64,000 nt of DNA from Nocardia alba NBRC 108234 (GTDB lineage Bacteria; Actinomycetota; Actinomycetes; Mycobacteriales; Mycobacteriaceae), in NCBI RefSeq assembly GCF_001612665.1, contig NZ_BDAX01000012.1, forward strand, positions 62,001 to 126,000, given 5' to 3'. A program made the translations under genes and the position numbers. Below the pieces are notes generated by a model. It saw only the letters and a program-made list of their open reading frames with translations, ran no database searches and was not told the origin of the DNA. Of the stretch, positions 35,829-46,182 are shown in pieces; the stretch's first letter is position 1; each line of letters opens with the position of its first letter.

Positions 35829-37480
35829 CGCTGACCACCGCCGGGGAACATTCCGGTCGGCCTGCCCTTGCCGTCCCAGTTGAGCAGATTCACCCGCGCA
35901 CCGGTCTGCGCGCCGATCGACTCGCTGGTCTGGCGCTGTTTGAGCGCGTGGAAGGTCTCCACGGCCACCGGCACCGGCGACCCGCTGGTCTCACCGAACG
36001 GGCCCGAGGCCTGCTCGTACATGCCGGGGCCGCCGTCGAAGTCGAGCGCGCAATCGCTCACCGATTCCTCCAGCTGATGGCCCTGCTCGGCATACGCCGA
36101 CGGAATCACATACCGGTCTTCGTATTTCGCCAGCGCGAGCAGCCGGTACATGCGATAGACCTGCTCCTCGGTCATTCCCACCGCAGCCGGGATATGTTCC
36201 TGCGGTTCGCGTCCGAGGTTGATGTCGCGCATGTAGGAGCGCATCGCGGCCAGCTTGCGCAGCACCAGCGCCACCGGTGCGGTGTCACCGGCGGTGAACA
36301 ATCCGGCCAGGTATTCCAGTGGGATGCGCAGTGATTCGAGCGCGCCGAACAGATTGCCGACGTCCTCGCCGTCGTGCCCGTCGCGGCTGACCGCGTCGAC
36401 CACCGGTGACAGCGGCGGGATATACCAGACCATCGGCATGGTCCGGTACTCCGGATGCAACGGCAGCGCGACCCGAAAGTCCTTGACCAGCGCGTGAATC
36501 GGCGACCGTTGCGCCGCCTCGATCCAGCTGTCGGGAATCCCGGATGCCCGCGCGCCCGCGGCGACCTCGGGATCGTTCGGGTCGAGCAGCACCTCGAGCT
36601 GGGCCTGGTACAGGTCCTTGTCGTCGGCCACCGACGCCGCGTCGAGGACCCGATCCACGTCGTAGAAGATCAGGCCGATGTAGCGCAACCGCCCGACACA
36701 GGTCTCCGCGCAGACCGTCGGCAGGCCCACCTCCACCCGCGGATAGCAGAACGTGCACTTCTCGGCCTTGCCGGTCTTGTGGTTGAAATACACCTTCTTG
36801 TAAGGGCATCCGGACACGCACATCCGCCAGCCACGGCACCTGTCCTGGTCGACGAGCACGATGCCGTCCTCGCTGCGCTTGTACATCGCGCCCGACGGGC
36901 ACGAGGCCACACAGGCCGGATTGAGACAGTGCTCGCAGATGCGCGGCAGGTAGAACATGAACGTCTGCTCGAGGTCGAGCTTCACCTTCTCGCTCACCTT
37001 CGCCAGCACCGGGTCGCCCGGCACGATCTCCGGCGAACCGGCCAGATTGTCGTCCCAGTTGGCCGACCAGCTCACCTTCATCGGCTTGCCGCTGATCAGG
37101 CTGCGCGGCGGGGCGACCGGAGTCTGATCACCCAGCGGCGCGTTGGTCAGGTTCTCGTAGTCGTAGGTCCACGGCTCGTAGTAGTCCGACATGGCGGGCA
37201 TCTTCGGGTTGGAGAAGATGCGCGCGAGCTTGGCGTAGCGGCCGCCGTCGCGCAGGTTCAGTCTGCCGTTGCGCTCGCGCACCCAGCCGCCGCGCCACTT
37301 CTCCTGGTCCTCGTAGGTGCGTGGATATCCCTGTCCCGGACGGGTTTCCACATTGTTGAACCACACGTACTCGGTGCCGGAGCGGTTCGTCCATGCCTGC
37401 TTGCAGGTCACCGAACAGGTGTGGCAGCCGATGCATTTGTCGAGGTTCATCACCATCGCCAGTTGCGCCATGACCTTCAT
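35825..37480 (-). CDS. narH: Respiratory nitrate reductase beta subunit NarH
   Basis: A 551-residue iron-sulfur subunit that passes electrons from NarI to NarG. Four cysteine clusters are visible: CIGCHTCSVTCK, CEHCLNPACVASCP, CRGWRMCVSGCPYKK and CTFCYPRVE...CAETC. The tryptophan in the third cluster (CRGW) is the NarH hallmark and corresponds to the 3Fe-4S centre. The frame is open to 38491 but the upstream part is antisense to narG. ATG 37480 overlaps the narG stop (ATGA) with AGGAGG nearby. Confidence 0.96.
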   Translation of the reverse strand: MKVMAQLAMVMNLDKCIGCHTCSVTCKQAWTNRSGTEYVWFNNVETRPGQGYPRTYEDQEKWRGGWVRERNGRLNLRDGGRYAKLARIFSNPKMPAMSDYYEPWTYDYENLTNAPLGDQTPVAPPRSLISGKPMKVSWSANWDDNLAGSPEIVPGDPVLAKVSEKVKLDLEQTFMFYLPRICEHCLNPACVASCPSGAMYKRSEDGIVLVDQDRCRGWRMCVSGCPYKKVYFNHKTGKAEKCTFCYPRVEVGLPTVCAETCVGRLRYIGLIFYDVDRVLDAASVADDKDLYQAQLEVLLDPNDPEVAAGARASGIPDSWIEAAQRSPIHALVKDFRVALPLHPEYRTMPMVWYIPPLSPVVDAVSRDGHDGEDVGNLFGALESLRIPLEYLAGLFTAGDTAPVALVLRKLAAMRSYMRDINLGREPQEHIPAAVGMTEEQVYRMYRLLALAKYEDRYVIPSAYAEQGHQLEESVSDCALDFDGGPGMYEQASGPFGETSGSPVPVAVETFHALKQRQTSESIGAQTGARVNLLNWDGKGRPTGMFPGGGQR

Positions 37481-40400
37481 CAGTACGTCACCTCCTGGCC
37501 GCGACGGCGGACCACGGTCACCTCGTCGCGTTGGTTTCCGGTGGGGCCGAGATAGTTGAACGCGAACGCGGTCTGGGCGTAACCACCCGCCAGGTGCGAG
37601 GGTTTGACCAGCAGCCGGGTGAGCGAATTGTGGATGCCGCCACGGGTTCCCGTCTTCTCCGTCAGCGGGACATCGATCGTGCGTTCCTGCGCGTGGTGGA
37701 CGTAGACGACGCCCTCGGGCATCCGATGCGAGACGATCGCGCGGCACACCAGCACGCCGTTGCGATTGTCTGCCTCGACCCACTCGTTGTCGGCGACCCC
37801 GATCTTCGCGGCGTCGGCCGGGCTCATCCACATCGTCGGACCGCCGCGCGAGAGCGAGAGCATGAGCAGGTTGTCCTGGTACTCCGAATGGATCGACCAC
37901 TTCGAGTGCGGTGTCAGATAGCGCACGGTGATGCCGATGCCATCGCGCTGCGTGCCGATCCGTGGTTCGTCGAAGAGCCGGGCCATGTCCAGCGGCGGCC
38001 GGTAGATCGGCAGCGCCTCGCCCAGTTCCTCGATCCAGTCGTGGTCGACATAGAAGTGCATCCGGCCGGTGAGTGTGTGAAAGGGCTTGAGCTGCTCGAT
38101 GTTCACGGTGAACGGCGCGTACCTGCGACCGCCGGTCTCGCTGCCCGACCATTCGGGACTGGTGATCACCGGTACCGGTCTGGCCTGGGTGTCGGCGAAG
38201 GTGATGCGCTTGTCCTCGCTGCCCTCGGCGAGGTGGACCAGGTCGCGACCGGTGCGTTTCTCCAGTTCCCTGAATCCTTCGACCGCCAGTCGGCCGTTGG
38301 AGGTGCCCGACAGACGCAACACCGTCTCGGCCATCTTCTCCGCCGTGTCCAGCGCCGGACGGCCCACGGCGACACCGGCGTTCATCACGCCGTGCAACCG
38401 GGCGAGTTCGGTGACCTCCTGGTCGGGGATCACCGTGACGCCCTTGGTGGTCAGACCCGCCTTCTCCACCAGCGGGCCGAGCGCGGTCCATTTCTCGGCG
38501 ATCTTCGCGTAATCGCGTTCGACCACCATCAGCGGTCCCATCGTCTTGCCGGGCACCGGCTTCTCACCGCTCGCGCGCCAATCCGATTCCACGCCACCGG
38601 GATAGGCCATCGCGCCGGGGGTGTCGTGCTGCAAGGTGCCCATCACGATGTCGGTGCGCTTGCCGAGATGGCGGGCCGCCAGTGCCGAGAAGCTGCGGGC
38701 TATCGCGGCGAAAGCGTCGAAGTCCGAACGGGTTTCCCACGGCGGGTCGATCGCGGGGGTGAAGGCGTGGATGTAGGGGTGCATGTCGGTGCTGGACAGG
38801 TCGGCCTTCTCGTACCAGGTGGCCGCGGGCAGGACGACATCGGAGAACAGGGTGGTGGAGGTCATCCGGAAGTCGATCGACATCAGCAGGTCGAGCTTGC
38901 CCTCGGGGATGTCGCCGGACCAGTCCACGCTCACCGGGCGCGTGCCGGGTTCGGTCGGCTCCGCCTGGAGATTCGAGGTGGTGCCGAGCAGGTGCTTCAG
39001 GAAGTACTCGTTGCCCTTGGACGAGGAACCGAGCAGATTGGCCCGCCACACGCTCAGCACGCGCGGCCAGTTCTTCGGGTCGTCCGGGTTCTGCAGCGCG
39101 AATCGCAGCTCGCCACTGGCCAATCGGTCGACGGTGTACTGCACGGGATCCTCGCCCGCCGCGGCCGCGGCGTCGGCGAGATCGAGGCTGGAGCGGTCGA
39201 ATTGGGGAAAGAACGGAGTCCAGCCCATGGCGACGGCCGAACTCAGCACGTCCATCGTGTGTTTGTTCGCGAAGCGGCCGCGACCGGTCGGCGCGGCGAG
39301 CGCGTCGGCGCGGTAGCCGTCGTAGCGCCACTGGTCGGTGTGCACGTACCAGTAGGAGGTGCCCGCCATCTGCCGGGGCGGACGCGACCAATCGGTGCCC
39401 ATCGCCACCGTCGCCCAGCCGGTGACCGGCCTGCACTTCTCCTGGCCGACGTAGTGGGCCCAACCGCCGCCGTTGCGGCCCATCGACCCGGTCATCAGCA
39501 GCAGCGACAGGATGGCGCGGTAGGTGGCGTCGCCGTGGAACCACTGGCAGATGCCCGCGCCCATGATGACCATGGTCCGGCCGCCCGATTCCACCGCGTT
39601 GTTCGCGAACTCCCTGGCGATCCGGATGACCTGGGCGGCGGACACTCCCGTGATCGGTTCCTGCCAGGCCGGGGTGTACGGGGTCTCGGCGTCGTCGTAG
39701 TCGCGCGGCCACGTTCCCGGCAGTCCCGGCCGGGCCACCCCGTACTGTGCCAGCATCAGGTCGAAGACCGTGCACACCCGCTTGCCCGCGACCACCCGCA
39801 CGGGAACACCGCGCCGCATGGTCTCGCCGTGCCCGTCGAGGGTGTCGAAACGCGGCAGCGTGATCTCGACGGCGTCGACCCGCTCCGCACCCGCCTCGGC
39901 GACGGTCAGCGTCGGGACCAGCTCGCCCAGGTCCAGATTCCACTTGCCGATGCCCTCGGGTCCGTAGCGGAACCCGAGCGATCCGTGCGGCACCACCGGC
40001 GCTCCGGTGACCCCGTCGACGAACACCGGCTTGAACGCCGCGTTCTCCTCGGTGCTGCCCAGATCCGCCGCGGTGAGGTTCTTGCCGGGAACCAACTGAC
40101 CGTCGCGTTCCTCCAGGGCGATCAGGAACGGCAGGTCGGTGAACCGGCGGACGTAGTCGACGAAGAACGGCTCCCGCCTGCGCACGTAGTACTCACTGGC
40201 GATCACGTGCCCCATGGCCATGGCCAGCGCACCGTCGGTGCCCGCCGCGCACGGCATCCACTCGTCGGCGAACTTGGTGTTGTCGGCGTAGTCCGGGCTG
40301 ACGGTGACGATCTTGGTGCCGCGATAGCGCACCTCGGCCATCCAGTGCGCGTCCGGCGTGCGGGTGACCGGCACATTCGAACCCCACATGAGCAGGTACG

Positions 40401-41172
40401 ACGCGTCCCACCAGTCGCCGGACTCCGGCACGTCGGTCTGGTCGCCGAACACCTGCGGGGAGGCCACCGGCAGGTCGGCGTACCAGTCGTAGAACGAGGT
40501 CATCGCGCCACCGATGAGTTCGATGAAGCGCGAGCCCGCCGCGAAGGAGATCATCGACATGGCCGGGATCGGCGAGAACCCGGCGACCCGGTCGGGACCG
40601 TAGGTCTTGATGGTGTGCACATGCGCGGCGGCGACCATCTCCACCGCCTCGTCCCAGCTCACCCGCACCAATCCGCCCTTGCCCCTTGCCCGTTGGTAGG
40701 CACGGCGGCGTTCGGGGTCGGCCTGCACGTCGGCCCAGGCCAGCACCGGATCGCCCAGACGGTTCTTGGCCTCGCGATACATCTCGACGAGCACGCCGCG
40801 CGCGTACGGATACCGGACGCGGGTGGGCGAGTAGGTGTACCAGGAGAAGGCCGCGCCGCGCGGGCAGCCGCGAGGTTCGTACTCCGGGCGGTCCGGGCCC
40901 GCCGAGGGGTAGTCGGTCTCCTGGGTCTCCCAGGTGATGATGTCGTCCTTGACATAGATCTTCCACGAGCACGAACCGGTGCAGTTCACCCCGTGGGTCG
41001 AGCGCACGACCTTGTCGTGGCTCCAGCGATTGCGATAGAAGATGTCGCCCGCGCGCCCACCCTCCCTGGTGACGGTGCGCAGGTCGGCGGATTCGGTACC
41101 GGGCGTGAAGAACCGGCCGCTGCGCACGAGCAGGTCTTCGACGGGTCCGCCGATTCGCGCTGGGGATGGCAC
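37480..41172 (-). CDS. narG: Respiratory nitrate reductase alpha subunit NarG
   Basis: A 1230-residue molybdenum-bisMGD catalytic subunit that reduces nitrate to nitrite on the cytosolic face. The FS0 cluster ligands are in STHGVNCTGSCSWKIYVKD with CPRG later, and the molybdenum region holds SFYDWYADLPVASPQ and GSNVPVTRTPDAHW. It closely matches M. tuberculosis NarG in memory. GTG 41172, with AAGGAGA before it, is preferred over 41259, which would overlap narK. Last residues GQEVTY. Confidence 0.95.
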   Translation of the reverse strand: MPSPARIGGPVEDLLVRSGRFFTPGTESADLRTVTREGGRAGDIFYRNRWSHDKVVRSTHGVNCTGSCSWKIYVKDDIITWETQETDYPSAGPDRPEYEPRGCPRGAAFSWYTYSPTRVRYPYARGVLVEMYREAKNRLGDPVLAWADVQADPERRRAYQRARGKGGLVRVSWDEAVEMVAAAHVHTIKTYGPDRVAGFSPIPAMSMISFAAGSRFIELIGGAMTSFYDWYADLPVASPQVFGDQTDVPESGDWWDASYLLMWGSNVPVTRTPDAHWMAEVRYRGTKIVTVSPDYADNTKFADEWMPCAAGTDGALAMAMGHVIASEYYVRRREPFFVDYVRRFTDLPFLIALEERDGQLVPGKNLTAADLGSTEENAAFKPVFVDGVTGAPVVPHGSLGFRYGPEGIGKWNLDLGELVPTLTVAEAGAERVDAVEITLPRFDTLDGHGETMRRGVPVRVVAGKRVCTVFDLMLAQYGVARPGLPGTWPRDYDDAETPYTPAWQEPITGVSAAQVIRIAREFANNAVESGGRTMVIMGAGICQWFHGDATYRAILSLLLMTGSMGRNGGGWAHYVGQEKCRPVTGWATVAMGTDWSRPPRQMAGTSYWYVHTDQWRYDGYRADALAAPTGRGRFANKHTMDVLSSAVAMGWTPFFPQFDRSSLDLADAAAAAGEDPVQYTVDRLASGELRFALQNPDDPKNWPRVLSVWRANLLGSSSKGNEYFLKHLLGTTSNLQAEPTEPGTRPVSVDWSGDIPEGKLDLLMSIDFRMTSTTLFSDVVLPAATWYEKADLSSTDMHPYIHAFTPAIDPPWETRSDFDAFAAIARSFSALAARHLGKRTDIVMGTLQHDTPGAMAYPGGVESDWRASGEKPVPGKTMGPLMVVERDYAKIAEKWTALGPLVEKAGLTTKGVTVIPDQEVTELARLHGVMNAGVAVGRPALDTAEKMAETVLRLSGTSNGRLAVEGFRELEKRTGRDLVHLAEGSEDKRITFADTQARPVPVITSPEWSGSETGGRRYAPFTVNIEQLKPFHTLTGRMHFYVDHDWIEELGEALPIYRPPLDMARLFDEPRIGTQRDGIGITVRYLTPHSKWSIHSEYQDNLLMLSLSRGGPTMWMSPADAAKIGVADNEWVEADNRNGVLVCRAIVSHRMPEGVVYVHHAQERTIDVPLTEKTGTRGGIHNSLTRLLVKPSHLAGGYAQTAFAFNYLGPTGNQRDEVTVVRRRGQEVTY

Positions 41173-41212
41173 TGGTCTCTCTCCTTCGACGAGGTCGGAG
41201 CAGGGTGCGGGG

Positions 41213-42409
41213 CTACTCGACGGCGTGCAGCTTGAACACCGTGTAGACGAGGGCGGCAAGCGCGGTCGCCGCGAGCAGCAGCAAACCGACCGTGTAGCTG
41301 TGACTCGCTTCGTTGTAGGTGATGCCCATGATCAGCGGTGGGAAGTAGCCGCCGAGACCACCCGCGGCCGAGACGATTCCCGTCACACTGCCGACATTGG
41401 ACGCGGGCGAACGCCGTGCCACCCACGCGAACACGCCACCGGTGCCGATCCCGAGGAACAGCGCCATCGCGATGAACGTGCAGGCCGAGGCCACATCGGC
41501 GGGTGGTTTGAACGAGGCGACCACCGCCATCACCGCGGTGCCGGCCAGCGAGGTGACCACGATGTACTTGGGCGCGATCCGGTCGGCCAGCGTGCCGCCG
41601 ATGGGCCGCGCGATCACCGCGGCGAGCGCGAAGGCGGCGGTGCGGGTGCCCGCGTCGACCGAGGAGAAGCCGTAGACGTTCTTGATGTAGGTCGGCAGGT
41701 ACGAGCTGAACGCGACGAACCCACCGAACACCACGGCGTAGAGGAACGACATCTCCCAGGTGACGCCGAGTTTCATCGCCGCCCGCAGTTTCGGCACCAC
41801 CGGATCGGTGTTCGGGGTGAAATCCGGGGAGTTGCGCATGAACACGATGCACAGCACGGCGGTCACCGCGAGGGCGGCGGCCACGATCAGGTGCGTCGGA
41901 AACAACCCGAACCAGCGGACGAAGCGCGGGGTGAAGAAGGCCGACACCGCGGTGCCGACCATGCCCGCGCCGAAGACACCGGTCGCGAAACCGCGCCGGG
42001 CGGGCACATACCAGGAGTTGGCGAACGGGATGCCGACGGCGAAGATCGTGCCGGGGATACCGAGCAGCAACGCCGAGACCAGCATCAGCGGATAGGACTC
42101 GATGCTGCCCGCGATTCCGACCAGCACCACCGGCACGATCGAGGCCAGCGAGACGCCGATGAACATCATCCGGCCGCCGATGCGGTCGGTGAGCGCGCCG
42201 GACACGATGCGGCCCAGCGAGCCGACCAGGATCGGCATCGCCACCATGATCGAGGCGGCCATGCTGCTCAGCGCCATCTTGTCGGCGTAGTTCGGCGAGA
42301 GCGGGCCGATGAGGTTCCACGCCCAGAAATTGATGGCCGATACCCAGGTGGCCAGGAGGAGGTTGCGGGTCGGAGACCCGGTGCGTACCGCTGGTTGTAG
42401 CGAGGTCAC
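41213..42409 (-). CDS. narK: Nitrate/nitrite MFS transporter NarK
   Basis: A major-facilitator protein of about 398 residues with 12 hydrophobic segments, which moves nitrate in or nitrite out. Nitrate-porter motifs include WVSAINFWAWNLIGPL near the N-terminus and VFAWVARRSPASNVGSVTGI in the second half, and FGGFVAFSSYLPTYIKN. GTG 42409 (VTSLQPAVRTGS) is chosen; the longer frame to 42595 is doubtful. It is first in the operon narK-narG-narH-narJ-narI, 40 bases before narG. Confidence 0.92.
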   Translation of the reverse strand: MTSLQPAVRTGSPTRNLLLATWVSAINFWAWNLIGPLSPNYADKMALSSMAASIMVAMPILVGSLGRIVSGALTDRIGGRMMFIGVSLASIVPVVLVGIAGSIESYPLMLVSALLLGIPGTIFAVGIPFANSWYVPARRGFATGVFGAGMVGTAVSAFFTPRFVRWFGLFPTHLIVAAALAVTAVLCIVFMRNSPDFTPNTDPVVPKLRAAMKLGVTWEMSFLYAVVFGGFVAFSSYLPTYIKNVYGFSSVDAGTRTAAFALAAVIARPIGGTLADRIAPKYIVVTSLAGTAVMAVVASFKPPADVASACTFIAMALFLGIGTGGVFAWVARRSPASNVGSVTGIVSAAGGLGGYFPPLIMGITYNEASHSYTVGLLLLAATALAALVYTVFKLHAVE

Positions 42410-42602
42410 TCGACCAGGAGAACACACCGCGCACCACCGAAGCCGGTGAACACGCAACGATCCGGCAACTCGCGCGAATTCCGGCATGAGCACGGTTTTC
42501 CGCCAGAATTCCAGCCTTCCTCGCCGGACCAGAGACTCATGGCAAACAGTCCATGTCGATCGCGGAGCGAAAGGGTCCGACCCGATCGGCAACAATGTGG
42601 GA

Positions 42603-44663
42603 ATGAACGGCGTTGAGCAGGACGTGACCGATCCCTATCTCTGGCTCGAGGACGTGACCGATGAGGGCGCGCTGGACTGGGCGCGAGCCCGCAACGACGT
42701 GGTGGGGCGGCGGTTCGCGGCGACCGAACGATTCGCCGACATGGAGCGTCGCGTACTGGCGATGCTCGACGACGACACCAAGATCGCCTACCCCGGCAGG
42801 CGGGGGCCGTGGCTGTACAACTTCTGGCGCGACGCGCAGCACCAGCGCGGACTGTGGCGGCGGACCACGTTCGAGTCCTACGCCACCGACGCGCCCGAGT
42901 GGGATGTGCTGATCGACGTCGACGCGCTGGCCGAGGCCGACGGGGAGAACTGGGTGTGGGCGGGCGCCGGGGTCTTGCGCCCTTCGCAGGAGCGCGCCCT
43001 CGTCCATCTGTCCCGTGGCGGCGCCGACGCGACGGTCATCCGCGAATTCGACCTGACCACAAGGAAATTCATCGCCCCCGAGGACGGCGGCTACTTCGTC
43101 GCCGAGGCCAAGACGCGGGTCGGCTGGATCGATGCCGACTCCGTCTACGTCGGCACCGACTTCGGGCCGGGATCGCTCACCGATTCCGGGTACCCGCGCA
43201 TCGCCAAGCGCTGGCAGCGCGGCACCGAATTGTCCGCTGCCGAAACGGTATTCGAGGGCAAGACGAGCGATGTCTCGATCGGCGCGGGATACGACCGCCA
43301 TCCCGGCTACGAGCGGCACTACCTGCACCGCTCGACAGACTTCTTCAACAGCGAGGTGTCGCTGCTCGACGGCGGCGAGTGGCGCCTGCTCGAGACGCCG
43401 ACCGACGCGGACGTGGACTGGTACCGCGACTGGCTGATCGTGCGCTTGAAGACCGAGTGGACACCGGGCGACACCACCTACGCCCCCGGCAGTCTGCTGG
43501 TCACCGATCTGAACGAATTCATTTCGGGCGAGCGAGAATTCGAGGTTCTGTTCGCACCCGATCCCCATACCTCACTGGAATCGTGGGGCTGGACCGAGAA
43601 CCATCTGATCCTGACGACACTGCACGATGTGCAGACCGGATTCCGCGTGCTCACGCCCGGCCCCGATGGCTGGGCGAGCAGCGAGCTCACCGACTCCCCC
43701 GCCATGTCGTCCACCTCGGTGGGCAACCTCGACCCGCTCGAGGGCGGCGATGAGTTCATGCTCACCACCACCGGTTTCACCACCCCGACCACGTTGCTCC
43801 GCAGCGCGATCGGCGAGACCGCCGTGACCCTGAAGCAGGCGCCCGCCTATTTCGACGCCACCGGTATCGAGACCGAACAGTTCTTCGCCACCTCCGACGA
43901 CGGAACCGCCGTGCCGTACTTCGTGATCCGGCATCGCGACCGGCGCGGCACCCCCGGCCCGACGATTATGAACGGGTACGGCGGCTTCGAGGTCTCCAAG
44001 ACCCCCGCCTATCTCGGCTCGGCGGGCATGAACTGGCTCGAACGCGGCGGCACCTACGTGATGACCAACATCCGCGGCGGCGGCGAGTACGGACCCGAAT
44101 GGCACACGGCCGCACTGAAAGAGCACCGCCACCGCGCCTTCGAGGACTTCGCCGCCGTGGCCCGCGACCTGGTTACCCGTGGCGTCACCACCCCCGATCG
44201 ACTCGGCGCGATCGGCGGCAGTAACGGCGGCCTGTTGATGGGCGTGATGCTCACCCGCTACCCGGAACTGTTCGGCGCCATCGTCTGCCAGGTGCCGTTG
44301 CTGGACATGAAGCGCTACCACCTGCTGCTGGCGGGCGCGTCGTGGGTCGCCGAATACGGCGACCCGGACAAGCCGCAGGAGTGGGCCTACCTGCGTGAGT
44401 ACTCGCCGTATCAGAACACCGACGCGGGCAAGCAGTACCCACCGATCCTGCTGGCCACCTCCACCCGTGACGACCGGGTGCACCCCGGGCACGCGCGAAA
44501 GATGGCCGCGCTGCTGGAGTCCCACGATCGGACCGTCTGGTACTACGAGAACATCGAGGGTGGGCACGGCGGCGCCGCCGACAACAAGCAGTCGGCGTAC
44601 CTGTCCGCGCTGGTCTACGAGTTCTTCATCCAGATGCTGATCGAGGGGCGTCGCTCGGCCTGA
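42603..44663 (+). CDS. Prolyl oligopeptidase-family serine peptidase (S9A)
   Basis: A 686-residue cytosolic peptidase. N-terminal beta-propeller (residues about 50-430) and C-terminal alpha/beta hydrolase with catalytic Ser540 in GGSNGG, an aspartate in TSTRDDRVHPGH and a histidine in IEGGHGGAAD. Cleaves short proline-containing peptides in the family. ATG 42603 (MNGVEQDVTDPYLWLED) fits; the upstream frame to 42486 is in the narK promoter region. Convergent with the next hydrolase gene, 3 bases apart. Confidence 0.93.
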   Translation: MNGVEQDVTDPYLWLEDVTDEGALDWARARNDVVGRRFAATERFADMERRVLAMLDDDTKIAYPGRRGPWLYNFWRDAQHQRGLWRRTTFESYATDAPEWDVLIDVDALAEADGENWVWAGAGVLRPSQERALVHLSRGGADATVIREFDLTTRKFIAPEDGGYFVAEAKTRVGWIDADSVYVGTDFGPGSLTDSGYPRIAKRWQRGTELSAAETVFEGKTSDVSIGAGYDRHPGYERHYLHRSTDFFNSEVSLLDGGEWRLLETPTDADVDWYRDWLIVRLKTEWTPGDTTYAPGSLLVTDLNEFISGEREFEVLFAPDPHTSLESWGWTENHLILTTLHDVQTGFRVLTPGPDGWASSELTDSPAMSSTSVGNLDPLEGGDEFMLTTTGFTTPTTLLRSAIGETAVTLKQAPAYFDATGIETEQFFATSDDGTAVPYFVIRHRDRRGTPGPTIMNGYGGFEVSKTPAYLGSAGMNWLERGGTYVMTNIRGGGEYGPEWHTAALKEHRHRAFEDFAAVARDLVTRGVTTPDRLGAIGGSNGGLLMGVMLTRYPELFGAIVCQVPLLDMKRYHLLLAGASWVAEYGDPDKPQEWAYLREYSPYQNTDAGKQYPPILLATSTRDDRVHPGHARKMAALLESHDRTVWYYENIEGGHGGAADNKQSAYLSALVYEFFIQMLIEGRRSA

Positions 44664-44666
44664 CGG

Positions 44667-45536
44667 TCAGCGATCGCGCAACCACTTCTCCACTACGTCC
44701 ACAGTGGAGTCGGGGTCGGTGATCCAGCCGTTGTGCCCGAGGGCCTGCGGCTGGAACCACCGGGTGACCTGGGTGCCCGCCAGCTTGCCGAGCAGGTGGT
44801 CGGCCGAGGTCTGCGGGGCCAGGTCGTCACCGGCGACGGTGATCGACAGCACCGGGAACTTCAGCCGAGACATCCGCTCGTCGTAGTCGATATCGGCGCC
44901 GACGGGCACGAAGCGCCCGGTCCGGGCCAACCTGGCCCAATCCGACATCAGCACCTTCGATTGCCTGCCGTAGGCCCGCTTGCCGAGCAGATCCCCCGGC
45001 CAGAACCCGGCCAGATTGGATGCGACCGCCACCGCCGCGGTGCCGACCAGCACGCCAGGACCGAAGACCCCGCGATACCCGCGGAAGTACGGTGTGCCGG
45101 AAGCGACCAGGATCAGGCCGCCGAGCCTGCCGCGTATGCGGGCGGCGTACATCGCCGCGAGCTGGCCGCCCATGCTGTGGCCGAGCAGGTACGGCGTGCT
45201 CGCCGGGAACCGGTCGCGCACCGCGGCCAGCATCGCCGGGAAGTCCACCGAGACCAGCTCGTGGTAGCCGTAGGTACTCTCGGCCCCGGTGCGATGGGTG
45301 CTGTCGCCCTGACCGCGCAGTTCACCGATGGCGACATCGAATCCGCACGCGGCCAGCCGGCGCCCGAAGTACTCGTAGAACTCGCCGGGCACGGCCAGGC
45401 CGGGGACGATGACCACGACCGGGCGGGGCGCGTCGGGGGTGACCGGGTGCCGGTGCGTGCCGGTGGCGGGAATGAGCCGCACCGGCAAGGTGCTGCCGTC
45501 GGGTACTTGGATCTCGACGATCTCGACCCGCGCCAT
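44667..45536 (-). CDS. Alpha/beta hydrolase (serine aminopeptidase-like)
   Basis: A 289-residue hydrolase with catalytic elbow LLGHSMGGQLAAMYA, oxyanion segment VVIVPGLAVPGEFY, and a C-terminal histidine in QALGHNGWI. It contains a hydrophobic loop GVLVGTAAVAVASNLAGFW. Substrate unknown. ATG 45536 shares one base with the upstream TetR stop, so it is co-transcribed with and probably controlled by that TetR. Confidence 0.87.
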   Translation of the reverse strand: MARVEIVEIQVPDGSTLPVRLIPATGTHRHPVTPDAPRPVVVIVPGLAVPGEFYEYFGRRLAACGFDVAIGELRGQGDSTHRTGAESTYGYHELVSVDFPAMLAAVRDRFPASTPYLLGHSMGGQLAAMYAARIRGRLGGLILVASGTPYFRGYRGVFGPGVLVGTAAVAVASNLAGFWPGDLLGKRAYGRQSKVLMSDWARLARTGRFVPVGADIDYDERMSRLKFPVLSITVAGDDLAPQTSADHLLGKLAGTQVTRWFQPQALGHNGWITDPDSTVDVVEKWLRDR

Positions 45537-46168
45537 CAAGCCCCGACCGCGCCCAGGATCACCCGGCTCAGCACCTTGATCACCTCGTCGAGCGGCAGGC
45601 GCGGATCGCTGCCGCTCCAGCCGTCGACCACGTAGTTCACCGCGCCGATGATGGCGAGTACGCGCAATTCGTAGTCGCCGGGCGGGATTTCGCCGTGCAT
45701 GGCCGCGTCCTCGGCGGCGCTGGCCAGCAGCGAACCCCACACGCGGCGCAGTTCCAGGCGGAACTTCTCGACCTTGGGGCCCGCGCCGACCACCTCGACC
45801 AACGCGACCCGCGCCTTGCGTGGATCGTTGCCGATCGACTCGACGTAGGCCCGCACGGCCGCGTCGATCTGGTCGAGCACCGCCGCCTCGGACTTGTCCT
45901 CCAGCGCGGTAGCCACCGCCTCGCGTGACTGCCGGTCGATCTGCTCGTACAGCTCCAGCAGCAGAGATTCGCGACCGGTGAACTCCTCGTAGAACTGTCG
46001 AGACGATAGTCCCGCGTCCTTACAGATGGCACCGACCGAACTGTTGGCGTACCCGTCGCGCGCGAAGACCGTCAGGCCTGACTCCAGAAAACGCGCACGC
46101 CGCTGGCGTTGCCGGTCCTCTACGGGTTGCCCGGCATACATTCGTCCCGTATTCGCATCCTGTGACAT
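45536..46168 (-). CDS. TetR-family regulator
   Basis: About 210 residues. HTH in GYANSSVGAICKDAGLSSRQFYEEF and a helical ligand domain. The start is ambiguous: ATG 46168 (MSQDANTG) or ATG 46141 (MYAGQPVEDR), the latter with GGGACGA before it. The frame to 46207 begins inside a hairpin loop and is unlikely. It is upstream of the hydrolase and overlaps it by one base. A strong hairpin at 46183-46223 separates it from the small peptide gene upstream. Confidence 0.85.
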   Translation of the reverse strand: MSQDANTGRMYAGQPVEDRQRQRRARFLESGLTVFARDGYANSSVGAICKDAGLSSRQFYEEFTGRESLLLELYEQIDRQSREAVATALEDKSEAAVLDQIDAAVRAYVESIGNDPRKARVALVEVVGAGPKVEKFRLELRRVWGSLLASAAEDAAMHGEIPPGDYELRVLAIIGAVNYVVDGWSGSDPRLPLDEVIKVLSRVILGAVGA

Positions 46169-46182
46169 TGGCGCTGACAATA

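Noticed and set aside
35825..38491. 888-residue NarH with a long N-terminal extension
   Set aside because: The first 337 codons overlap narG antisense/out-of-frame. ATG 37480 gives a standard NarH and overlaps the narG stop.
37531..41235. 1234-codon open frame on the plus strand opposite narG
   Set aside because: It is the antisense shadow of narG. Its composition (Arg, Gly, His, Val repeats) is typical of a high-GC codon-bias mirror and it shows no known domain.
42457..42469. AC-N9-AC element upstream of narK as a GlnR site
   Set aside because: The short pattern is common by chance in GC-rich DNA, and the flanking bases do not fit gTnAC-N6-GaAAC. Respiratory nitrate genes are also not typical GlnR targets.
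42410..42602. DosR/DevR box (GGGACT...AGTCCC type) ahead of narK
   Set aside because: I looked for a 20-bp hypoxia box before the nitrate reductase operon and saw no match. Other promoter elements were not certain.
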